NCBI GenBank assembly: GCA_003116975.1
Contig: BGKB01000031.1
Coordinates: 1 to 64,000 of the forward strand
DNA from: Aurantiochytrium sp. KH105
Lineage: Eukaryota; Sar; Bigyra; Thraustochytrida; Thraustochytriidae
DNA: 64,000 nucleotides
Direction: 5' to 3'
Both the position numbers and the translations under genes were made by a program. The notes beneath the pieces are model-generated. The model made no database searches and was not told where the DNA came from. It was given only the letters and a program-made list of their open reading frames with translations. Below, piece after piece: positions 20,286 through 28,832 of the stretch (position 1 is its first letter; each line of letters opens with the position of its first letter).

Positions 20286-21107
20286 ATGAAGGTGCAAGGC
20301 CAGGTCTGCTGGGTGTCCGGCGCCGCCCAGGGCATCGGGCTCGAACTCTGCAAGCTGCTGGCGGCTGATGGAGGCAAGGTGGTCTTGGTGGATATCTGCG
20401 ATGAGGCCAAGGGAAAGCGCGCCGCGGAGGCCGTCAAGGCCGAAGGAGGCGACGCCGCTTTTGTCCGCGCGGACATGTCTGATGTCGCAGAGGTACGCCG
20501 CGCACTCGAGCAAGCCAAGGTCCTCTTTGGAGACGTTGCGACCATCGTCTCGCACAACGCAGGCATCGTCGTCAAGGATGACTCTGCTGAAAAGGTGGCC
20601 AAAATGATCGCAATTAACACGCAGGCCATCATTGTCGGCACGCAAATCGCGGCAGATCTCATGATTCAGGCTGGGAAAAAGCAGGGTGCCATTGTCAACA
20701 CATCTTCCATGGCCGGCTTGACCCCAGTCCTCAATACACCCGCCTACGCTGGCAGCAAGTGGGCCGTGGTGGGATACACCATTTCGAGCGCCAAGCTTGC
20801 TCGCCAAGGAATCCGCGTCAACTGTGTCTGCCCAAACCTCGTCGACACTCCAGATGTTGGCAGCTTCTTCGAGGCCGAGTTCAAAAAGGGTGGCAAGGTC
20901 ATGCAAAAGATGGCCGAGGAAAAGCTCGATGCTCGCGATGTCGCCCGCGCCCATCTTTCTGCCATTTATGACGATGAATTAGTTGCCAGCGCCATTACGG
21001 TCGTTTACGGCAAGACGTCTTTGTACAAGCCGAACACGCTCGAAGTTGTCGGTCATGCATTCTCCAAAAATAGCCAAGACTACTTTGTCGAGACCTCTAA
21101 ACTCTGA
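20286..21107 (+). CDS. Short-chain dehydrogenase/reductase, 15-PGDH-like, with peroxisomal PTS1
   Basis: 273-residue classical SDR, an NAD(P)-dependent oxidoreductase of hydroxy/keto groups. Cofactor loop SGAAQGIG (TGxxxGIG variant), Asp at the end of beta2 (VLVDI, suggesting NAD), HNAG in place of NNAG, catalytic Ser in NTSSMAG, and YAGSK (YxxxK). The overall spacing and the ADMSDVAEV region resemble 15-hydroxyprostaglandin dehydrogenase-like SDRs; the actual substrate is unknown. The protein ends VETSKL, a canonical type-1 peroxisomal targeting signal, so a role in peroxisomal lipid oxidation is plausible. The start at 20286 gives a standard SDR N-terminus (MKVQGQVCWVSGAAQGIG). Confidence 0.9.
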   Translation: MKVQGQVCWVSGAAQGIGLELCKLLAADGGKVVLVDICDEAKGKRAAEAVKAEGGDAAFVRADMSDVAEVRRALEQAKVLFGDVATIVSHNAGIVVKDDSAEKVAKMIAINTQAIIVGTQIAADLMIQAGKKQGAIVNTSSMAGLTPVLNTPAYAGSKWAVVGYTISSAKLARQGIRVNCVCPNLVDTPDVGSFFEAEFKKGGKVMQKMAEEKLDARDVARAHLSAIYDDELVASAITVVYGKTSLYKPNTLEVVGHAFSKNSQDYFVETSKL

Positions 21108-21643
21108 GTACAAGGCCTTTTCACACAGCAAGAAGTGCGTCTGCTTTACGGCGCGACGCTTTTTGAGTAAGTAATTCTAATTTATGAGCAAAGCAAAACA
21201 GACAACGTCGATTCGTCCTGATAGTGAGTGACAAGTTTCATGTCGCTCCGGCGCGCTCCGGGAACCCTTTCTCTCTGTCAATGGTGTAGTTCGTCGGTCC
21301 AGCTGCAAAGTAAAGACAAAGCAAGCGCCCGCGCCCCGCGCCCGGGCCTAGCACTCCCGCCCGAGTCGGTTTCCTCCAGCCGAGCCGTGCTGGATGCCGC
21401 GCTTGTGCTGCGCAGGAATCTGCCTGCCTGCGCGGCGACTCCCGCAGAAGATCGTCGTGAAAAAAGGTCCGTTTGCGCCCTTTTCTTCAAGTTCCGGGTC
21501 AAGTAGCAGTGATTCCGGCCCGTCGGCGCTGCGTCACCACGCCAGTTCCGCCAGTTCCGAACGCAAGAAGTCCGAGCGAGCGAGGGAGCGCGCGAGCGAG
21601 ACTGACACTCGCGCGCGGAGATTCGTGCACTCGGCCGCGGGGC
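21108..21643. other. Intergenic region after the dehydrogenase
   Basis: 536 bases of 3' flank and GC-rich sequence. No repeats or coding signal beyond the doubtful ORF that follows. Confidence 0.5.
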
Positions 21644-22141
21644 ATGGGAGCCCTCCGGGCGCTCCGGACGCGCACGCTGGCCTTGTTGGTGACGGTGCGG
21701 CGAGTTCTTGAGCATGGCATTGGGCCTGTGGTCATGTTCGTCTTGACGCGCGTGCGAATGTACGCGCCGACTGCCGCGCGCATCTTGGGCCGCGCGACGC
21801 GCAAGGGTATTGAATGTGGCTGCCGTCTGGCGCAAGTCCACGTTCGCGTGGCGACGCACATTGTGCTCCCGGTATTGTCGAGAGTCTTTTGGTTTCAGGC
21901 TCATGGCGCGGCGCGTGTGCTATCGAGAATCGCGGGATTTCCTCGAGCGCGTCTCTTGCGCGCGTTTCCGGCGGCAGCAAGACTATTGCGGCGTATTTGC
22001 CGCATCGCCGCCAAGGTCGTGGTTGCCAGCTCGACCACCTTGCGCGCAGCAACGCAGGGACCTCTGCGAATATGTACACAGGCATCTTGCCAAACTCTTC
22101 GAAGAACTAAACATCTAAATATGACAGCCCTTGTCTTCTGA
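21644..22141 (+). CDS. Hypothetical small basic amphipathic protein
   Basis: Not recognised. An open frame of 165 residues in a region of no other gene, rich in Arg, Ala, Leu and Val with almost no acidic residues. It shows amphipathic-helix patterns such as AARVLSRIAGF and AARLLRRICRIAAK, with Arg recurring every 3-4 residues. It could be a lipid- or membrane-associated peptide, a mitochondrial protein, or only a chance open frame in GC-rich DNA. The frame is open further upstream to 21473. No domain supports it; treat as doubtful. Confidence 0.25.
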   Translation: MGALRALRTRTLALLVTVRRVLEHGIGPVVMFVLTRVRMYAPTAARILGRATRKGIECGCRLAQVHVRVATHIVLPVLSRVFWFQAHGAARVLSRIAGFPRARLLRAFPAAARLLRRICRIAAKVVVASSTTLRAATQGPLRICTQASCQTLRRTKHLNMTALVF

Positions 22142-24666
22142 AAAACGTCTACTCTTTCTTATTCTCACTTGCATCCAGAGCGGGCACTGGCATGATCACT
22201 TCGAGAAACAAGATCGGGCCAAGTCTCGGTTCGGAAAAGCAGTAGTAGCAGCAAAAACAACAACAATAAAAAAGTCAAGGAACAGGCTTGTTGCGTCGGT
22301 CTTGCTATCAAAGCAGGTTGCGCCAATTCTACTTTCCAAGCCTCGTATCAAGCTACTTTAAGTTACGAGTCAAACTGCTTCAAGCCGCCTCAAGTCTATG
22401 TAGCCTGCGCCAAGCTGCTTCAAGTAAGATCAATTCACATCAATCTGCGCCGAGCTGCGCCAAGCTACGTGGCTCCTCTGGTCATTCATACGAATAAGGA
22501 AGGCATACAGCTGCTGCTGCTGCTGCCTCGGTCTCAAATTTCGGCCCAAAAATTGACAGCGAACCGACAAGGATAAGAACCCCTCCTCAAAGAACTGATC
22601 CAGGAACCATGCTCGAGGCAAGGTAGTATACACTTGTTGTGCGTGCCTAACCTAGGTTTCCATGTCGGATCCTGAGAGGGCGCTGTTGCCACATGCATGT
22701 GCTGGCAGCACAAGTAACGACCCGGAAACGTTGCTTTGGTTGTGCCTCCCATCCCCACTTCCTCTCACAAGTCTATGTTTACCTCTTGTGTTTTTGTTCC
22801 CTTTCGTCCTACCACACTCCCTTGACCATGGCATGCAGTAGCCTACTTCAAGTTCTTGTGCCTGCAGCACTGACCGCCCTTTTCCCATCAACCAGCCAGT
22901 CAGCCACACCAGCTGCAGCTGCCACCTGCAGCCAGCCAGCGAGTGAGTTTGCCATTCGGCCTTATTACTACCATGCCGGCGACTCAACTTGCCTCGAGCG
23001 CGTGGTTTCTCGCGCGGAGCTGCGCTGAGCTTTCCTGGGACGGCCCTCTCTCTCAGCGCGTGGTCCATTTCCCCGGGCAAGCATCGTCCGCGAGCTCTCG
23101 GTAGCTACGACCTGCAGCTGCTGGCTGGTTGCCTGTGCGTGGTGGTAACCCGGCCCCCATGGAAAACATCAAAAACAGCCCTTGGCCGTCCATTCCACTC
23201 ATCACCGCCACACGCCAGCCAACATCCGTCCATCCATTCGTACATTCACACATACGCCCCTGTACCTAAAAGAGGCGGCCGACCATCTTGATGCCGCCAG
23301 CCAGCTAGCTCTCCATCATCCGCACGCATGCAATGCTGACGAAAAGCTGCACCTGGCTGAGCACAGACTTCTTCGTCTGGCCGATATCCTTCACCACCTT
23401 CGCGGTGCCGGGAACAGGGTCTCCCGCGCTGTGTTCAGGCCGCGCGGCATTCGTCCATTCTCTAGGCCTGCGTCGAAAGAGTACATATGATAGTGAAGCA
23501 GGCCATCGCCACTTCTATGGCCGAGGCGCCGGAACCTTGCGCGGCCGCAGCGGCGACTTCTGTCTGCAGAGGCAGCTGCAGCACGACGGTGATGTGACGC
23601 TCGGAGGAAGGAGGTCTTGGAGGAGCGGAGCCGAGGCGCCGGCGATGCGAGCGAGAGCGCGAGAACGAGCGTCCTTCAACTGCCTGCCGGGCAGGAGGGC
23701 GAGGTGCGCCTCCTCGAGCAGCGGCTCGTTGACGATGTCTGCGCCGCCTCACCGAGCGGGCCTTCGCGAAGGCTGCGGCCCGGCCGTTGCAGCTGCCCCG
23801 CTGCCTCTGCGCTCGGCGCCGGCGACGACGCGCCCGGTGGCCGCAGGGCTCGCGCCGGCGAGGCGCCTCGCGCAGCCCGGGCTCGAGGCTCGAGGTCGCG
23901 CGGGTCGAGCTCGAGCGCGAGGACCCGGAACATTGCGCGCGTTCCATTCCCGTTCTCTCCGCGGGGTCCCCCCAGGAGTCTGCGCCGCCTCCGGCGCCGG
24001 CGCCGCGGCTCGGGGCCGGGGGCGCGCGGGGGCAGGGCGCCCAGGGTGCCCCCCGTTCTCTCCGGCGGAGGAGTGGCCCTCGCGCCTCGGCGGTGACTGT
24101 GAGTAAGCAGGCAGAGAGAGAGAGAGACGGGAGGAGAGACCCGCGACCAGACCCCGATCTCGAGCACCCGATCGTTCGATCTCCGCGCAAGGTACGTGCG
24201 GCGCGCGACGCCTGCCCGGGCGGGCCCGACGTCGGCCCGCGACCCCGGCGCCCTCTCTCCGCCCTTCCTGCCTGCCTGCCTGCCCGCTCGCGCTGCGTGC
24301 GCTGGCGGGATGGTCGGGATGGGATGATGGCGTGAATCAATGAATGGGGCCATGAAGTGGTGGTGGCGGTGGTGGCTGGCGCTGCGGCGGCGGCGTACGG
24401 ACGGCGCGAGCGCGTGGAGAAGCAAGGGGAGGAGGAGGAGGAGAGGGAGAAAAGGGCCAGAGTGGGGCTGGAGAGAGGACGCGCGAGATGCTTTCGCGTC
24501 GGGAAGGGTTAATTAAGTGATGCAGGCAGGCAGGCGGGAAATTGCAAGACCTGAGAACTCTGGGCGACTAACCTTTTTTTGTCATTCGACAACCCCACTT
24601 CTCGTGGCTACAGAATAGCAGCAGCAGTAGCAGCAGCCAAACAAACAGAAAAGCAACAACAACAAA
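22142..24666. other. Gene-free tract and PDX1 5' region
   Basis: 2.5 kb. A degenerate motif related to CAAGCTGCTTCAAGT recurs at 22330-22470. The rest is GC-rich, with Arg/Ser-rich chance open frames on both strands, a CCTG run near 24268-24285 and a GA-rich patch near 24420-24455. A GGTACGTG site near 24190 and a CTACAG near 24611 could be a leader intron's ends for PDX1, but nothing proves it. Confidence 0.55.
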
Positions 24667-25599
24667 ATGTCCGGCGAAGATAAGATCATGGAGAACCGCG
24701 GCCTCGCCCGCATGCTCTGCGGTGGCGTCATCATGGACGTGACCACCCCCGAGGAGGCCAAGGTCGCCGAGGCCGCCGGCGCCGTCGCCGTCATGGCCCT
24801 CGAGCGCATCCCCGCCGACCTCCGCCGCGATGGTGGCGTCGCCCGCATGAGCGACCCCGACATGATCCTCGCCATCAAGGAGGCCGTGAGCATCCCCGTC
24901 ATGGCCAAGGCCCGTATCGGCCACTTCGTCGAGGCCCAGATCCTCGAGGCCATCGAGATCGACTACATTGACGAGTCCGAGGTCCTCACCATGGCCGACG
25001 AGGAGAACCACATCAACAAGCGCAACTTCAAGGTCCCCTTCGTCTGCGGCTGCCGCAACCTTGGCGAGGCTCTTCGCCGTATCCAGGAGGGCGCCGCCAT
25101 GCTCCGCACCAAGGGCGAGGCCGGCACCGGCAACATCGTCGAGGCTGTCCGCCACCAGCGCTCCGTGCAGCGCGAGCTCCGCAAGCTCCAGTCCATGGAC
25201 GAGAACGAGCTCTTTGTGTTTGCCAAGGACATCCAGGCCCCTTACGACCTCGTCAAGGCCTGCGCCAAGGAGGGCCGCCTCCCCGTTGTCAACTTCGCCG
25301 CCGGTGGTGTCGCCACCCCTGCTGACGCCGCCATGCTCATGCAGCTTGGCTGCGATGGTGTCTTTGTTGGCTCGGGCATCTTCAAGTCCGGCGACCCGGC
25401 CAAGCGCGCCAAGGCCATTGTCGACGCCGTCACTCACTACAAGGACCCCAAGAAGCTCGCCGAGCTTTCGAAGAACATTGGTGAGGCCATGGTTGGCATC
25501 TCTGACCTCAAGAAGGACCACGTCAACTTCCGCGACCGCGAGGGCGGCAGCTCTGCCGCCAACGGCAACGGCACCCCTGCCCCCCACGGCACCTGGTAA
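24667..25599 (+). CDS. PDX1: Pyridoxal 5'-phosphate synthase lyase subunit PDX1/SNZ
   Basis: Builds vitamin B6 (PLP) from ribose 5-phosphate, glyceraldehyde 3-phosphate and ammonia supplied by the PDX2 glutaminase, which is not in this window. 310 residues, (beta/alpha)8 barrel, dodecameric in the family. Conserved runs include [55 protein letters not shown] (first catalytic Lys), [10 protein letters not shown] and [12 protein letters not shown] (second catalytic Lys). The barrel ends in [13 protein letters not shown] and [14 protein letters not shown]. Codon third positions are almost all C or G, the strongest bias in the window with RPL8 and AMT, so it is probably abundant. Confidence 0.97.
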   Translation: MSGEDKIMENRGLARMLCGGVIMDVTTPEEAKVAEAAGAVAVMALERIPADLRRDGGVARMSDPDMILAIKEAVSIPVMAKARIGHFVEAQILEAIEIDYIDESEVLTMADEENHINKRNFKVPFVCGCRNLGEALRRIQEGAAMLRTKGEAGTGNIVEAVRHQRSVQRELRKLQSMDENELFVFAKDIQAPYDLVKACAKEGRLPVVNFAAGGVATPADAAMLMQLGCDGVFVGSGIFKSGDPAKRAKAIVDAVTHYKDPKKLAELSKNIGEAMVGISDLKKDHVNFRDREGGSSAANGNGTPAPHGTW

Positions 25600-26012
25600 A
25601 ATCGGACATGCCTTGGCAACAACAGCAACTACCTCAACCCGTAAAATTGTTGTCTCTTTAGCGCATTTCTTTCGTCTCGGACTCGCCACAACATCATGTG
25701 GAGTCTCCTCCACCTGTGTTCGTGGCCCTTCTCTTTCTATATCTCTTTCGCAATCACCCGTCATCACGCGAACGCGGCTCTCCTAACTCTTTTTTTTTTC
25801 ATAGGAAAGGCTTATGAGCCTGCGTGTACGCACATCCCCTAGCTCAGGTTTCGTGAGTGAGTTCATTTTATATTGGATATTTTTTCTCACAATCCACGCA
25901 CTTTTTCGTGCACGCACAGAGATGAAAAAGTAAAAAGGAAGAACAATCTCCGTGAGCTGGACCATATTTTCTCTTTGGAAAATGGATTGCTCGATCATTG
26001 CTGGTATGCTTA
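25600..26012. other. Convergent intergenic region PDX1 / calmodulin-like
   Basis: 413 bases of 3' flanks with a T9-10 run at about 25791-25800. Nothing else recognised. Confidence 0.65.
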
Positions 26013-26573
26013 CTACCATGACGAGGAGAGAAGCGTCGATGCAATGACCTGATTATCGAACTTGCCAGCTTCGTTGCGAGGAAGACGCTCAAAGACAAAG
26101 TCTACCTCCTCCTCCGTCATTTTCTCACCCAAATTAAGCAGCGCGTGTTTGAGCACAGACACGGAGACACTACCTTGCTGGCGCGGATCAAAAAGCCGCA
26201 AGGCGTCAACGAGGTCCTCTGCAGTGTCTCGGTCCTGGATCTTGGTGCGCATCATATTCAAGAACTCGGCAAAGTCAATCGTTCCGGACTTGTCTGCATC
26301 TACTGCCTCGATCATCTCCTGCAGCTCTACTTTGGTCGGATTCTGTCCAAGTTCGTGCATCGCTGCCTCTAGCTCTTCGGCGTCGATCGTCCCGCCATTG
26401 TCCTTGTCGAATCGGTCAAACACCTTCTTGAACTGCTCCTGCTGTTCCTCCGTGAGCTGCAGCTCCGATTCCGTGTCGCTCTCTTCGACATGCGGCGTGC
26501 GCTCGTCTGGCGCCACTGCGCGAAACTTTCGATCCATCTCCCCGTCCCCCTTCCCGCGCACGCCCTCGCGCAC
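26013..26573 (-). CDS. Calmodulin-like EF-hand protein
   Basis: 186 residues with four EF-hand units in the calmodulin arrangement. The first two loops are canonical calcium binders ([12 protein letters not shown] and [12 protein letters not shown], the latter followed by FLNMM as in calmodulin). The third ([12 protein letters not shown]) and fourth ([12 protein letters not shown]) have lost most ligand residues. It is therefore a calmodulin/centrin-like sensor with only its N-lobe competent, perhaps a light-chain-like subunit of an IQ protein. A charged N-terminal extension of ~40 residues precedes the first EF-hand. A second Met 12 residues in (26537, MDRKFRAV) is an alternative start. Confidence 0.88.
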   Translation of the reverse strand: MREGVRGKGDGEMDRKFRAVAPDERTPHVEESDTESELQLTEEQQEQFKKVFDRFDKDNGGTIDAEELEAAMHELGQNPTKVELQEMIEAVDADKSGTIDFAEFLNMMRTKIQDRDTAEDLVDALRLFDPRQQGSVSVSVLKHALLNLGEKMTEEEVDFVFERLPRNEAGKFDNQVIASTLLSSSW

Positions 26574-26902
26574 GCGCCCGCGTCTCTTGCACGTCTGCCG
26601 CTCTCAGGTCGAACAGGAACCGCCGCTAGTGGCACAGATCCGTTTTTTTCTTTTTTCTTCTCGTTCAAGTTCTCAGCTCAGACCCAGATGTTATTTTCAT
26701 TATTAGCCCATCCCCCTTTCTTTCTACAAGCGTCGTCCGGCGCGCAATAAAATGATTTTAAACCAAAGGTGAAAGTGGGACGATCAAGATTAGCATCCCG
26801 AAGTTGGGATGATTGCAAAAGCGTAAGACAAGAAGCATGTCATAAGATGGACTCATCTTCTTACGCATGCACAGCGCATTCGTCGATGCGATCTTCGGCA
26901 TG
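26574..26902. other. Intergenic region between same-strand genes
   Basis: 329 bases holding the promoter of the calmodulin-like gene and the 3'UTR of TMEM19. T/C-rich at about 26641-26670. Nothing else seen. Confidence 0.6.
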
Positions 26903-27916
26903 TCACAGAATAATATAAGGAGTGGCAAAGCCAAGAGCAGTAACAAGCAGCACGGATACAACATTGACCTGCTGGTTGTCGAGAATGTCGCGACCACAAA
27001 TGAGCTTGCCGGTCTTTTGCAAAGTAATACACTTTCGATCTTCGTCGTAGCGGCTTTCTTGCAAGGTGGCACCGAGCAGACTGTCTACAAGACTTCCCAG
27101 CAGCCCAAACGCCCCACTGATAGGAACGAGGAGCCATTCTTGCCCAAAAGATGTACCGGCACAAAAGGGCCCCGAAAGCATGAGCACCGCACCTGCAAAG
27201 ATCCCCCCGAGAAATGAAGCTGCAAGACCGAGCGCACTCACGCCACCATTCGTACCCGGAGGAACTGACTCCCAAGGCCTGGTGATGAGCCGAGGCCAAG
27301 ACTTGTTCAGCACGCCGACCTCGCTCGCCCACGTATCGGCTGCACAAGTTGCGTAGTGCGCCGCTGTGCCAAGCAAAACAGCGCTGTGCAAGATGCCGCC
27401 TTGATCCCAGGGACCATCCCAAAATCCAAACTTGCAAAAGTGCCCTACGGCCAGAACTGTCGCAAAAAGAGAGCATGCAAGCACCTGACCTGCGCCGCGC
27501 TGACCTCCCTCACGGTACTCATCGTCAAGAAGAGCCTTTTTCTCCGCGGCCACCTTGGTCAACTTCGATCCCGAAAGGTAAAACGCGAGCAAGCTGATTC
27601 CGCTACGTGGGAGGCTCGCCATCGACGCTGAAGCCACAACGATTGCAGCCGAGGCGCCTTGCACGTTCAGGCTTTTCTTGCGCAGGCCACGGTAAGCCAC
27701 GAGCCCAGCGAACGCGAGCGAGCCGCCCACGCGTGCGGCCGCCATGGACCACGTCGCGCCATCCGACACCGACATGAGCTCGGCGGCGGCGGCGGCGGCG
27801 GTGGCCGTGGCAGTAGCCGCAGAGCGCCCTAGAAAGTCGCCGGTGAGGCACTCGCTCTTCGCCAATATGCAGTGGACCGCCGAGGACGTGCGAGTTTCGC
27901 CGCTCTTGCGCTGCAC
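26903..27916 (-). CDS. TMEM19 / DUF92 integral membrane protein
   Basis: 337 residues with about six to seven hydrophobic segments. Family signatures are GSKLTKVAAEKK, CAADTWASEVGVL, LITRPWESVPPGTNGGVSALG, GSLVDSLLGATLQ and the C-terminal GRDILDNQQVN. The last matches animal TMEM19. The wider DUF92 family includes plant VTE6, a phytyl-phosphate kinase of tocopherol synthesis; TMEM19 itself has no settled activity. A polyprenyl/phytyl phosphate kinase role is thus a family-based guess. The first ~45 residues are Ala/Thr-rich and may be leader or a targeting sequence; a Met at residue 48 is an alternative start. Confidence 0.88.
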   Translation of the reverse strand: MQRKSGETRTSSAVHCILAKSECLTGDFLGRSAATATATAAAAAAELMSVSDGATWSMAAARVGGSLAFAGLVAYRGLRKKSLNVQGASAAIVVASASMASLPRSGISLLAFYLSGSKLTKVAAEKKALLDDEYREGGQRGAGQVLACSLFATVLAVGHFCKFGFWDGPWDQGGILHSAVLLGTAAHYATCAADTWASEVGVLNKSWPRLITRPWESVPPGTNGGVSALGLAASFLGGIFAGAVLMLSGPFCAGTSFGQEWLLVPISGAFGLLGSLVDSLLGATLQESRYDEDRKCITLQKTGKLICGRDILDNQQVNVVSVLLVTALGFATPYIIL

Positions 27917-28171
27917 GATGGGTTTGTGAGCTCACTCAGATCTTTGCTTTTTGTCTTCTTCTTCCTGCGCGGAACCATTGCGGATCAGATTCGGAACAAA
28001 GTTGCGTTACGGACAACAAAGACCAGGCCTCGTTCTCTTGTTTGTCGCATTCTCCTTTTTTTTTCTTAAAATTGTAAAGCTGCAGATCAGAACGCGCGCG
28101 CGCTCGTGCGTGTTGGTCGTCGCTCCAACGACCACGTGAATCTCTTTTTCCAAGGGGTCGGTCAACTCCCA

Positions 28172-28720
28172 ATGAATCTAAAAAATCAGCTCGGCGAACT
28201 CGACGTTTTGCTCCAGAACCTCGTGCAGGAACGTCGCGAGAAACTCAATCAATTCGAGGACGAGGAGCTTGAAGACGTCACAAGTCATGAGCAGAGAAAC
28301 GACCTCTACAGCGCGCCCAGCGAGGAGCACCGCCAAGAAAATTTCACACGAAAGAGTCAAAGCAACGAGGGAGAATTCCGCGATGTAGTCGTCAGCGACA
28401 GCGATAGCGAGGACGAGAGCGAAGGCGAAACACTCCGCCAAGACGCGCCCATTTTATGGCAGGCATCAGACCGTCTTGAGCTTGCCACCCGGCTTCCCCA
28501 CGAAATGCTCACGGAAGAACAGATTTTGGACCAAGAAGAATACGACTTTGCGATCGATACAAAGCGAGCGGCGCTCGTCGACGCATTGGAATCGCAGGGC
28601 GTCAAGTCGAGCCCTTACGGAACTGCATGGTATATTTCCCCACGCAAGTGGAACGAGGCTGCCAAATCCAAACCTGGCGCAAGTTCAGAGGGCCTACCTG
28701 GCCGGAGAGACCTTCCGTAG
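28172..28720 (+). CDS. Hypothetical acidic protein with a DUSP-like C-terminus, possibly frameshifted
   Basis: 182 residues from Met 28172: a coiled-coil-like N-terminus (QNLVQERREKLNQFEDEE), a Ser/Asp/Glu-rich middle (SDSDSEDESEGE), then GTAWYISPRKWNEA, which resembles the opening of a DUSP domain of ubiquitin-specific proteases (xTWYLVxxxWxxxW). The frame ends soon after, at 28720. The next frame, open to 28893, reads TWRKFRGPTWPERPS and then NPGPSISDL, resembling the following DUSP segment (WKKYVG...YPGPIDNS). A one-base indel near 28664-28675 would join them. Either a sequencing/assembly error, a pseudogene or coincidence. No protease domain is nearby. Confidence 0.5.
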   Translation: MNLKNQLGELDVLLQNLVQERREKLNQFEDEELEDVTSHEQRNDLYSAPSEEHRQENFTRKSQSNEGEFRDVVVSDSDSEDESEGETLRQDAPILWQASDRLELATRLPHEMLTEEQILDQEEYDFAIDTKRAALVDALESQGVKSSPYGTAWYISPRKWNEAAKSKPGASSEGLPGRRDLP

Positions 28721-28832
28721 CAAACCCTGGGCCATCCATCTCAGACTTGCACATCATTCATTCAATCAAAGTCAATCAAAATCAAGGACAAAAAGGAAAC
28801 GCAAACTTGCGCCTCGAGATAAAAGTCTACAG

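Noticed and set aside
24568-25767. 399-codon open frame antisense to PDX1
   Set aside because: Same codon-bias shadow effect; the PDX1 identity on the plus strand is certain.
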